A stretch of DNA of 64,000 nucleotides, from contig MCFH01000079.1 in NCBI GenBank assembly GCA_002104945.1, positions 1-64,000 of the forward strand, given 5' to 3'. Below, piece after piece: positions 44,691 to 55,093 of this stretch (within the stretch, counting starts at the first letter, position 1; each line of letters begins with the position of its first letter). This stretch comes from Piromyces finnis. Lineage: Eukaryota; Neocallimastigomycota; Neocallimastigomycetes; Neocallimastigales; Neocallimastigaceae. The position numbers and the translations under genes were made by a program. The notes under the pieces were generated by a model. It was not told the origin of the DNA and ran no database searches. It saw only the letters and a list, made by a program, of their open reading frames with translations.

Positions 44691-45125
44691 TGTGTCATAC
44701 AGTATTAAAAAAAAATTTTTTTTTTTTTTAATTGTAAATTATAAATAATGAAATAGTTTATTTATATTCTGAAAACACAATTTTTACATACATTTTTATA
44801 TTAATAATATACATTTAATTATATTTTCTAAATATATTTTATAATAGTAATAAAGCTTTCAATATGAAAAAGAAAAGTTATATAAAATAATTAATTGATT
44901 TATTAATTATAATTATATAATAAAAATATTTGTTGTCTTATATTATGATAGGATAGTACATATCTATATTAAATAATTAATTATTATAAATTAAAAGAAT
45001 AATAAATTATTTATATTACATTTATACATTACTGTCTTATTAATAAATAATATAAATATTTAAATATAAAAAAAAAAGTTTTAAAGATTTAAGATTTCAT
45101 TGTTCATGATGAACCTATTTTATAT
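44691..45125. other. AT-rich spacer
   Basis: 3' flank of the 45.1-kb gene. Nothing recognised. Confidence 0.7.
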
Positions 45126-47045
45126 TTATTCACTGTATTGAGCTTCATCATCACTGTTGTTATCACAATCTTCACCAACACATTGAGATTCACCTCCTTC
45201 ACCATTTCCTTCAGATGGAGTTTCACCAGATGGAGTTTCACCAGATGGAGTTTCACCAGATGGAGTTTCACCAGATGGAGTTTCACCAGATGGAGTTTCA
45301 CCAGATGGAGTTTCACCAGATGGAGTTTCACCAGATGGAGTTTCACCAGATGGAGTTTCACCAGATGGGGTTTCACCAGATGGGGTTTCACCAGATGGGG
45401 TTTCACCAGATGGGGTTTCACCAGATGGGGTTTCACCAGATGGGGTTTCACCAGATGGGGTTTCACCAGATGGAGTTTCACCAGATGGAGTTTCACCAGA
45501 TGGACCAGTTGGAACTTCACCATTTGGAGAGGCTGGACCTCCTGGAACTTCGACTGGACCACTTGGAACATTACTACCAGAAACACTTCCATTTCCTGAC
45601 TCTTCAGTTTCACCATTTGGAACAACATCCTTTGGTGGTAAAGTACTTGGAGGAGTAAGTAGAGTTTCGCCATTTGAATCACATGGAGTTTTAGTAGATG
45701 GAGTAGTTCCACTTGGAGTATTACCTGATGGAGTACCTGGAATACTCTTTGGAGCTGGAGTGTTACCAGATGGAACACAACCTTCACCAACACATTGAGT
45801 TTCACCTCCTTCACCATTTCCTGATGGAGTTTCACCACTTGGACCAGATGGAACAGACTTTGGAGCTGGGGTTTCACCAGATGGAGTTTCACCATTTGGA
45901 CCAGATGGAACAGATTTTGGAGCTGGGGTTTCACCGGATGGAGTTTCACCATTTGGACCAGATGGAACAGACTTTGGAGCTGGGGTTTCACCGGATGGAG
46001 TTTCACCATTTGGACCAGATGGAACAGACTTTGGAGCTGGGGTTTCACCATATGGAGTTTCACCATTTGGACCAGATGGAACAGATTTTGGAGCTGGGGT
46101 TTCACCGGATGGAGTTTCACCATTTGGACCAGATGGAACAGACTTTGGAGCTGGGGTTTCACCGGATGGAGTTTCACCATTTGAACCACATGGAGTCTTA
46201 GTGGATGGAGTAGTTCCATTTGGAGTATTACCTGATGGAGTACCTGGAATACTCTTTGGAGCTGGAGTTTCACCGTTTGGACCAGATGGAGTATTACCTG
46301 ATGGACCAGATGGACCAGCTGGAGTTTCACCATTTGGACCGGATGGAGTGTTACCGGATGGACCAGATGGACCAGCTGGAGTTTCACCATTTGGACCGGA
46401 TGGAGTGTTACCGGATGGACCAGATGGAGCAGCTGGAGTTTCACCGTTTGGTCCAGATGGAGTGTTACCGGATGGACCAGATGGACCAGCTGGAGTTTCA
46501 CCATTTGGTCCAGATGGAGTGTTACCGGATGGACCAGATGGACCAGCTGGAGTTTCACCATTTGGACCGGATGGAGTATTACCAGATGGAGTATTAATTG
46601 GTGAAGTAGATTCTTCATCCTTACAATTATCACCTGTACAAGTAGTAGTTTTACAATGACCATTTGTACAATTTTGAGAAGTTGAAGTGGTAGAGGTATT
46701 CTTACCATCATTAGATGAAGTCCAACTCCAACTCCAGCTGTTACTCTTACAATTTACACCAGTTCCTTTGTCACAATCAGAAGATGGTTTAGTATTGGCT
46801 GGAGCAGAACCAGAAGTACTAGTTGTAGTTTCAGAAGTACATTTTCCATTAGTACAATTGTTTGAAGTAGTAGTACTAGTTTTACCATCATTAGTGGTAT
46901 TCCAACTCCAACTCCAACTAGTTTTATGGCAATTAGCCATGTTTTCATCAGTGCATGGAATTTTTTCTCCTGGAAGTGGTAAACCTTGAACTACAGCGTT
47001 TAAAGCTAATGATGCAATAGCAGCTAAAATAATGTTGTAACGCAT
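45126..47045 (-). CDS. Secreted Cys/Trp-module and GETPSG-repeat protein, 639 aa
   Basis: Signal peptide at residues 1-~20 ([16 protein letters not shown]) followed by G-L-P-L-P. Residues 31-141 hold two copies of a Cys module: C31...C39, S-W-S-W-S-W 43-48, N-D-G-K 52-55, C64-T-N-G-K-C69; then C91...C99, S-W-S-W-S-W 103-108, N-D-G-K 112-115, C126-T-N-G-H-C131; then C136...C141. The same W-S-W/D-G-K/C-x-N-G-x-C module occurs in the gene at 49.8 kb. After this come [16 protein letters not shown] repeats, [14 protein letters not shown] repeats, C-V-G-E-G-C, about 19 G-E-T-P-S units, and C-V-G-E-D-C in an acidic tail. No kexin site, GPI signal or enzyme domain. Probably an extracellular or surface protein; function unknown. 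Confidence 0.9.
   Translation of the reverse strand: MRYNIILAAIASLALNAVVQGLPLPGEKIPCTDENMANCHKTSWSWSWNTTNDGKTSTTTSNNCTNGKCTSETTTSTSGSAPANTKPSSDCDKGTGVNCKSNSWSWSWTSSNDGKNTSTTSTSQNCTNGHCKTTTCTGDNCKDEESTSPINTPSGNTPSGPNGETPAGPSGPSGNTPSGPNGETPAGPSGPSGNTPSGPNGETPAAPSGPSGNTPSGPNGETPAGPSGPSGNTPSGPNGETPAGPSGPSGNTPSGPNGETPAPKSIPGTPSGNTPNGTTPSTKTPCGSNGETPSGETPAPKSVPSGPNGETPSGETPAPKSVPSGPNGETPYGETPAPKSVPSGPNGETPSGETPAPKSVPSGPNGETPSGETPAPKSVPSGPNGETPSGETPAPKSVPSGPSGETPSGNGEGGETQCVGEGCVPSGNTPAPKSIPGTPSGNTPSGTTPSTKTPCDSNGETLLTPPSTLPPKDVVPNGETEESGNGSVSGSNVPSGPVEVPGGPASPNGEVPTGPSGETPSGETPSGETPSGETPSGETPSGETPSGETPSGETPSGETPSGETPSGETPSGETPSGETPSGETPSGETPSGETPSGETPSGETPSGETPSEGNGEGGESQCVGEDCDNNSDDEAQYSE
45217..45505 (-). 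repeat. 15-bp coding minisatellite (about 19 units)
   Basis: Perfect or near-perfect GGAGTTTCACCAGAT units (plus-strand text) encode G-E-T-P-S. Seven consecutive units (about 45365-45470) carry GGGG instead of GGAG, a synonymous change (GAA/TCT context unchanged at protein level), with unchanged units on both sides. Confidence 0.92.
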
Positions 47046-49824
47046 TTTTGTTTTACCAAAAGTTGAATAAAAATATTTGCTTTAAATGGATAGTCGATAT
47101 ATTAAGTAAAATTTTTATATAATTTTTTATAATTATATATAATTTTTATTTACAAGATTATAATTGTTTTTTTAATTAAATTATTTAAATAAATTATAAT
47201 ATATACAAATATTATATATGAAAAAAGAATTTATATACAAAAGTTATAATTATTAAAAAGAAAAGTAAATGATATACTTTTGATACAACTTTTTAATAAT
47301 TAATTTTATATAACAACGATTTTTATTTTTTTTATTTTACTTTTCAGTAATTATAATATTATTTTTAAAACTTGAAATGACTGAATTAAAAAAAAAAAAA
47401 AAAACTTTGTGTATTTATATTGCTTTTAAAATATACAGACATATTTGCTACAGTTAAAAATAAAAAATGGCACCAAAATTAATAATTTCTAATAATAAAC
47501 TTTTTTAATTTATTTATTAAATTGAAAGTTAATATAATCAATTATTATTTTAATAAATATTAATAACTTTAATTAATAAATATAAATAATAAATAATTAA
47601 AATAATAAAAAAGAATTAAAAAAAAAAAAAAAAAAAATGGAAAAAAGAAAGGTATCTTGTAAATAATATTAGATGATTACGGCAGTCTTTATTTATAATA
47701 ATATATTAATTGTAGTCAAAAATGAGGATAAAATAGACTTAATGTATGTATATTAAAATTGAATAATGTAGTATTTATAATAGTATATTAAAATTGAATA
47801 ATTGTAAAATTCTAATAATTCTTTATAATATCTTTTATTTTATTAAATATATTGAAAGAGCGGTAAAGGTATTTTTAATAAATTATTAAAAATACAGGTA
47901 AAAGAAGGGTTTATTATAAAAAATAATTATTTAATAAAAGAATACTATATATAATAAAAGAATATTAATTAAATAATAAATCTACTTATTTTAAAAATAA
48001 TTACTATGGAAATATGTAATAATTCAAATAATCCTAAATCAAAGTTAATAGCTTTTTTCAATATAAAGAGAAAACGCCATAATTTTCTATTTTAATTTCA
48101 TTAATTGTTAATTTCTTATTATAGTATAAATTAGGTAAAGCATAGAAAATAGGATATAAATTAATAGAGATTAAAATTATAAAAAAGAAATTTGTTAAAT
48201 TAAAATTAACTATATTATTAATCAGTACTACATTATAAAAAATACAAGTTTTAACTATCTTCATATCACTAATAGTTTTCTGCTATTATTGTTGTTGCTG
48301 TTATTACTTATTAAAGGTATCTTTTCATTTATATCTTTAAAATGATACTGTTTTTTTTTTTTTTTTTTATAAGTCATTTTAAAGATATAAATGAAAAGAT
48401 ACCTTCAATAACTTTTTTTTTAATTACTAAAAAAAATAATTATTATTTAAGAGAAAATATTCAATAAAATAAAAAAGTTTTATAGATGCCTATTAAAAAT
48501 TACACCGTTGGAACTTTTTATTCAAGTTTTATGAATGATACATTGTGTAAGCAAGCTGTAAAAATTCAAAAATTCTTTCTTATTATCATTTTATTTAATC
48601 CAATAATTTCTATTTGTTCCAACTTTTGAAATTAATAGTGAATTGATATAAAAGATAAAATAAAGAGAGCGGCAACAATTTGTTATTTTAACATTAAAAA
48701 CTAGTTGAATAGAAAAACGGCATATATAATATAATATAATTTAATATTATTGGCTCTTTTCAAAATGTTTAATTTATATCTTAATTCTTCAAAAACAATA
48801 GTTAATCTATTTTAAATTTTATTATAATATAAGGTTTAAATAGAAAATTAATTATGACCAATAGTATATCTTTGGAATTTAATATATCATATTTAAAATT
48901 TATACAATAATTTGAACAAATTTGGAAAAATTAATAAATTGTATGATACTGAATAAAAAAAAAAAAAAAAAAGAAAATTAATAAGATTAAGGATAGTTAA
49001 AATATCCTTTTTTTTTATAAAAGTATTTATATAATATGATATGATTTATATTTCATATTCTTCATAATTTCCATTTTTATTCAATTTGTTGTGATAGTAG
49101 TAGAAATAGCATGTTGAATAATTGATTGTTGTACATTTTATTAAAATGCCATTAATAGAAATAAGAAAAGAAAATATATACATATATTTGATAACTATAA
49201 GTTTTGTTTTTGGATTTTCATTATAAAAGTTTGAATTTGATACCTATAAATAATATATATAACGTACGACTTTATAAAAATGCATAAAATGTTGTAATTA
49301 AAAAATGTTTTTTTTTTTTTTATATGTGATATCACAATAAAATTATTCATCTTAATTGTAAAAGTAACACATTTTATTTATGATTTATGGTAGAATTATA
49401 AAATAAATTTCAAAAAAAAAAACTTTTTTTTTTTGATTTTTAATAATATATTAATTGTAAAACTACAAATATTTAAAGAACAAAAAGTTTTAAAAATAGT
49501 AATGCAAAAATTTTATTTTATAAAAGTAATGCTTTATTAATAAATTTATTTAATAAATATAATACAAAAAATAGATAATAATAATAATAAAAAAAAGGAA
49601 TAAAAGGATAGTTTCTTTTTTAAAATTTATTACAAAATTATAAATCAAAAAATTATTTCTTATTTCATTAAAATAATAATTTTAGAACAATAATAATAAA
49701 TAAATAGATTATATATACATGAAATATGTACTATAAATTTCATTTTTATATACTTTAATTATTATTTTTCCAAATGAATCGTCTAATTTTTTTCTTGCTA
49801 TATAATATAATCACTTTCTATTAT
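47046..49824. other. AT-rich spacer containing a long perfect hairpin
   Basis: 2.8 kb between two minus-strand secreted-protein genes. Homopolymers and short imperfect repeats (for example TATATTAAAATTGAATAAT twice near 47750-47800). The only distinct structure is the inverted repeat at 48314-48405. The 68-residue ORF at 48058-48264 ends close to it and is F/I/N/L-rich, so I do not call it a gene. Confidence 0.68.
48314..48405. repeat. Perfect 32-bp inverted repeat with 28-nt loop
   Basis: The left arm 48314-48345 (AAGGTATCTTTTCATTTATA...) and right arm 48374-48405 are exact reverse complements, separated by a mostly poly-T loop. A transcript in either direction would fold into a long hairpin. 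No flanking target-site duplication was recognised. Confidence 0.92.
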
Positions 49825-50727
49825 TTAAATCTTTTTTGGTGGAGTAATATTGTTATTACTGGTGACACAAACACCGTTAACACAACCTCCTCCAGTAGCA
49901 TTAGTGGTTTTTGGGGTTGGTGTAACTTTAGTTGAAGTTGCTTTTGGAGCAGCTGATGGAACAGCAGTGGTTACTGACTTTGGAGCAGCTGATGGAACTG
50001 GAACTTGAGTTGACTTTGGTTGAGATTTAGCTACTGAAGAGGTAGATACTTTGTTGTTATTGGCAACTGGTTGAGGATTTTCATTTGGAACAGTAGTTAC
50101 TTCATCCTTACATTCACCGTTGGTACAATTTGTAGTAGTAGTAATAGTATTTTTACCATCGTTCTTAGAAACCCATTTCCAACTCCATGTACCACCTTCA
50201 GTTGGTTCAGTTGGTGGTTGGTAATTTGGATTTGGAGTAGTAGTAACTTCATCAGTACATTGACCATTAGAACAAGTAGTAGTTGTTGTAATAATTTCCT
50301 TACCATCTGGACTAATACTTGATTTCCAACTCCATGTACCACCTTGAGTAGGTTCAGTTGATTGAGCTGGGGCTGGGGCTGGGGCTGGAGCTACTGGAGC
50401 TGGATTACTTGGTACTTCTGGTAAAGACTTTGCTGGTAATGTGGCTGGAGTATCAGTAGATAATGTTGGAACTTCTTTTGTTGTTGGAGCTTCTGGAGCA
50501 GCTGTAGTTTCAGAAGGAGTTGTATCAATTACTGGTGGATTTGGGGCATCTGGAATAGTTTTAGTAGTAGGTCCCTCAGTTTGGAGGTTAACTTCAACAC
50601 CAGCATCACCAATACTTTCTGAACTATTAATGGCTTCAACAGCTGCAACTGGTGGAACAGGTAAACCAGTAACAAAAGATTTTAATGATATAGCAACAAC
50701 AGCAGCTAAGACAAATGAGTAACGCAT
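49825..50727 (-). CDS. Secreted Cys/Trp-module protein, 300 aa
   Basis: Signal peptide at residues 1-~20 (V-L-A-A-V-V-A-I-S-L) followed by G-L-P-V-P-P. Residues ~50-130 are a Pro/Ala/Thr-rich stalk with K-T-I-P, K-E-V-P and K-S-L-P, ending in a P-A-P-A-P-A run. Two tandem modules follow: G-G-T-W-S-W (W132, W134), P-D-G-K 140-143, C152-S-N-G-Q-C157-T-D-E-V-T-T; then G-G-T-W-S-W-K-W (W181-W185), N-D-G-K 189-192, C201-T-N-G-E-C206-K-D-E-V-T-T. The tail has A-A-P-K-S-V and P-S-A-A-P-K-A units and a third Cys pair, G-G-G-C-V-N-G-V-C (C282, C287). No enzyme domain, anchor or dibasic sites. It shares its module with the 45.1-kb gene and its signal region with all six family members. Extracellular; function unknown. 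Confidence 0.9.
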   Translation of the reverse strand: MRYSFVLAAVVAISLKSFVTGLPVPPVAAVEAINSSESIGDAGVEVNLQTEGPTTKTIPDAPNPPVIDTTPSETTAAPEAPTTKEVPTLSTDTPATLPAKSLPEVPSNPAPVAPAPAPAPAQSTEPTQGGTWSWKSSISPDGKEIITTTTTCSNGQCTDEVTTTPNPNYQPPTEPTEGGTWSWKWVSKNDGKNTITTTTNCTNGECKDEVTTVPNENPQPVANNNKVSTSSVAKSQPKSTQVPVPSAAPKSVTTAVPSAAPKATSTKVTPTPKTTNATGGGCVNGVCVTSNNNITPPKKI

Positions 50728-51270
50728 TTTGAATTTTTTTCTAAATAGTTTGATTATAATTTGTTTTTTATATATTTGATTGTAATTATATATAATAGTT
50801 TAAGAAGACTTTATTTTATTTTGATAATATAATTAATTATATACAATTTAAGTTATTTTCTTTTATAATCTTATTAATAAATATTATACAAAAACTATAA
50901 ACAAAATAAATAATTAAATAAAAATTTAAATACTCTTTTTGTCTTTATATACCTTTTTTTATTTATATAAATAAAAAAAACGGCATATTCTTTATAATTT
51001 AAATTATATATTATGTATGAATCAATAATTAAAAAATATATATTAAATATATATTTTAATATATAAATTTATATTAAATATATTATAGAAAAATTATTAC
51101 TAATTATTAAACGCCATATATAATATTTAGTTTTTTATTATGTATTTTTGTACAATAAAAAAATATATAAAAAAAATTCAATAATAAACTTTAATTATTA
51201 ATAAAGTTTTTTGTTAAGCTGTAAAGAAGGAAGACTTATATATTAATAAATAACAATACAACCAATTTTA

Positions 51271-51446
51271 ATAATCAAATAATTATGTATTATTCAAAAT
51301 TAGAGCAAAATTTTAAACATTAATAATTAATAATATACTATCTTCTATTATAAATAACATAATCAAATAATTATGTATTATTCAAAATTAGAGCAAAATT
51401 TTAAACATTAATAATTAATAATATACTATCTTCTATTATAAATAAC
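51271..51446. repeat. 88-bp direct tandem duplication
   Basis: Sequence starting ATAATCAAATAATTATG at 51271 repeats from 51359, essentially base for base, with no spacer. Confidence 0.93.
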
Positions 51447-51645
51447 AACTATTCTAATAATGATAAAATAACTTATAATAAAATTAATATTATGAATTAG
51501 AAAGAAGTTTAAAGATTTTTAAAACAAATAATATTGTAAAATATGTAATATTACTTTATTAAATAAAAAATATATATATTATTAATAGCAAATAATTGAT
51601 ATAAAGAAAATTTATAAATATTTTCTTTTTATTTTTTAAATAATA

Positions 51646-51750
<105 letters not shown>

Positions 51751-52135
51751 ATTTGAAAATTTAAGACTATATATCTTCTTTAAGTTGACAGTTTATTTGA
51801 TATTATTGTGGCTGATTTATTATTTTGAATTATATCAAGCCTCATAAATGTTTTGATTTTAATAAATTATATAGTATTATAATTTTTTTTTTTTTTGATA
51901 TTATACATTTCAATCTTAATTTAATAACCATCCTTCAATTTTATTAATCAAATAAACAAATACTTTTTTTTAATGACATCGTCGTTGTAAAAAAAAAGAA
52001 TAAAAGGAAACTAAATATTAAAATTATATAAATAATGAAATCCATAACGTTAAATTTATTACGCACCAACAATTTTAAATTTATTTATAAATATAATAAT
52101 TATAATTTTTTTATTTATAAATATTGAATCCCAAT

Positions 52136-54690
52136 ATGAATCGAAATAATTTTTATAATAAACCAATAAATGATATTAATTGGTTTATCGTTTTGAAAAA
52201 TTTTCCTATAGGAACAACAGAAAAGGAATTGTATAAAGCTATTCAAAATCCGTATCCACCTAAAACAGTGATAATAGATGTTCGTGATAATTATCGTGCA
52301 ATGGCATATTATAATAATATGAAAGACGTTAGTTTTAATATCATAAATTCTTGTTTAATTTTATACTATTATTTAAAAAGATATTTTATTTATTAATTTT
52401 TTATTTTTCATTTTAACATGATAATTAGGCGGTGGAAACCATAAGATCTAATATGTTTAAGAAAATAAAGGATAAAGAATTGATTCTACATTTTAATCTG
52501 TAATATTTTAATATTATTATTAAATTCAATTTCTTTATTTTATTTTTTTTAAATTGTAAATATAGATTGTTAAAACTATAATAATTATATATATATTATT
52601 TTATTATACATAATTCTAAATTTTAATTAAAATTAGAACTTATTTAAAGAAACGAGCTTATAGATTTTCAATTTTTAAAGTGAATTCTAAAGATTTTGTA
52701 AATCTTACGGTAATAATGATAGATATTAAATTAATTATATATACATTAATTAAAGATAATAAACAATTCTAATTTTAATATAAAAATACATATTCTTTTT
52801 ATATACATATATAGTATAAATCATTATATTATAATTTTATACAGTATGGTGATATTCTTAGAATTGAAAAAAATTATGAACGAAATCGAATAGACATTTA
52901 TTATCCTTCACAGAGTGAAGCTAAACTTGCCGAAAAGGTATATTATATTTACATAATAAATATTTATAAAAAATAATCATATTATTGAAAATATAATAAT
53001 AAATATATATAATTTTTTTGTTTTTTTATAAAATAATTGATTGTAATTCTAATTATTACAGAATGCCATAGAAGTATGTTATACGTTTTTATAAATGTAA
53101 TAAATATTAAAAATAATATATTATTATATTAAAGTTTTTGGTAATTTTTATCAATATATCAATACTCAGTGTTCATTAGAAATTTTCCCAAACACCTCAA
53201 GAATTATGACTGATGTAATATCGCCATTTAACGAAAACTCACAAAAACTAACTAATTTAGCATATGCCATTACTATACCAGTGCCAAGTAATATAGATGA
53301 TGAAAATCAATCGAATTTGTCACCATATGTGAAAAAACAGTCAAAACTACAAATGCAAAAGCCATCTCAAAACAATCATATTCAAAACTATGAGGATCAT
53401 CAGTTTAAAGATAATTTTAAACCTATGTCATTAGATGCACCTTTACCTAATGATTACAGTTATCCTATGCATTTTCCCACATATCCATATAATGTGAATA
53501 TGAATAGATCTATGTCTGGACCATATTCACTGGATGTGAATTTAAATAATGGTTTGTTATATGACAGATTTTCACCTCCATTTCAGGAACCATTTCATGT
53601 TAATCATTTTAGGATAAATGATTATAATATGGATAATAAAAATTTTAATAAAAATCACATGAAAAATAATTTTGCTACTATTAAAACTGAAAACGTTACT
53701 AAATTTGATTCAAATAATACAAAATATGATAAGAATAATGACAAAAATAGTACTTATACCCATAATACTAATAATACCAGTAGTAAAAATAATTCATCTA
53801 CTGTTTCCAATAATAAAAATAAGGATAAGTCAAAAAATAATAGTAGTAGTAGTAGTAGTAGCAAAAATAAAAATGACAATAATACAACCATTAATAATGT
53901 AAAAGTAAAAGCAAGAGTGCATGACACAAATAGAAATAAAGAAAAAAAAAGCGAAAAGAGTGACAAAAAAAATAAAAATAAAAGTCAAAAAAAGCAGGAA
54001 GAAAAAAAGAATGATAATCATCATAAAAAAAATGAAAAGAATAAAAGCAATGAAAATATTAAGAATAAGAACGTCAAGGATAATAAACATAATCATAGTA
54101 AAGAAAATAATATCAATGATAAAATAAATAGTAATAAAGATAGGAATTCAAATAAAAATGATCATAATCATAGTAAAAAAGAAATTGTTGTTATAAAAGA
54201 AAAGGAAATTAATACAAAAATAAATAAAGTCAATGATGATAAAAAGAAAATAGTTGATGAATATAAAAATAATAATGTACAAGTTAATAAAAATATTGAT
54301 ATTATAGATATTGATAAACAACATAAAAGATCCTTTGAAGATAATCATGATTCTAGAAATAAGAATCATTTAGCAAAAAAGCAAAAAAAAAGCGAAAATA
54401 AAGATATTTCTGATAAGATATCAAGTATTCAAAAAGAAAAAACATCTAAATATAAAAATAATGAAACATTGAATTCCAAAAGTCCAGATTTTAATATTAC
54501 AAAAGTCGATACAATATTATTAGATTCAGGAGTTGTGAAGATGACGAATAATATAAGCAATACAAAATTTAACCAAAATCAATCAAAGTTAGAAAGTAAT
54601 AATAGTAATAATGTGATAAGTGGTAACAATATATCAATTAAAAATAACAATGAAATTTCATTGGTGGAAACAAGTGAGTTGAATCTCTAA
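52136..54690 (+). CDS. RRM protein with long Lys/Asn/Ser-rich tail, six exons, about 653 aa
   Basis: Exons 52136-52327, 52429-52499, 52637-52709, 52845-52937, 53062-53073 and 53170-54690 join in phase through GT...AG introns. Residues ~13-85 form an RRM: W-F-I-V-L-K-N-F-P (RNP2-like) and Y-R-A-M-A-Y-Y-N (RNP1-like), then A-V-E-T-I-R-S. A second RRM-like segment follows (Y-R-F-S-I-F-K-V; Y-G-D-I-L-R-I-E-K-N; R-I-D-I-Y-Y-P-S). The remaining ~490 residues are first Pro/Tyr/Met-rich, then extremely Lys/Asn/Ser-rich, probably disordered and nuclear. The fifth exon is only 12 nt. I chose the ATG at 52136; the in-frame TTG at 52124 is not needed. RNA binding is inferred from the RRM and no specific orthologue is recognised. 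A donor-like GTGAGT at 54674 would allow splicing into the next gene. Confidence 0.78.
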
Positions 54691-55035
54691 TAATTACTAT
54701 TAAGTAAATTCACATATAATAATATAGTATATTAACTTATAACATTTTTGATAATATATAAATATATATTTTTTATATTCACACGAAATAGCACCCAATA
54801 AATACAACAGTAATAATGATCAGATTAAAGTACATTTCATAAATATTTTTTTGAAAAAAGAAAAAGATTAATAACAAATAATAATAGTAATAATAATAAT
54901 AATAATAATTTTATATTTTTGATAATAAATTTAATAGATAAAGTATAATACAAAAATAAGGAAAAATTCAAGAAATGGTATATTTCTATAATTTATTTAA
55001 TTAATCACTATTTATATATTCAAACATTATTAATA

Positions 55036-55070
<35 letters not shown>

Positions 55071-55093
55071 TTTACTCATTCTAATTTAAATAG
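54691..55093. other. Short intergenic region or introns between RRM and WD40 genes
   Basis: AT-rich, with a T tract (about 55039-55068). It contains a possible 18-nt exon (54793-54810) that would join the RRM frame to the WD40 frame in phase, and a lone ATG followed by GTATAT at 54974. Which start the WD40 gene uses is unresolved. Confidence 0.5.

Noticed and set aside
45104-46711. Long overlapping open frames on both strands across the GETPSG gene (for example 535 codons, minus strand)
   Set aside because: Shadows of the 15-bp and longer repeats. Only the frame at 45126-47045 has a signal peptide and the Cys/Trp modules.
48058-48264. Small membrane protein gene (68 aa)
   Set aside because: Composition (F, I, N, L, Y) is what any open frame in this DNA gives, and there are no codon-usage or motif signs of selection.
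17909-50727. Kexin-processed repeat pheromone or peptide precursors
   Set aside because: The repeats and signal peptides fit superficially, but dibasic KR/RR sites between repeats are absent. Lysines occur mainly in K-[STA]-[ILV]-P.
53754-54369. Leu/Phe/Ile-rich minus-strand ORFs opposite the RRM gene
   Set aside because: Mirror of the Lys/Asn-rich coding strand (AAA/AAT codons read in reverse).
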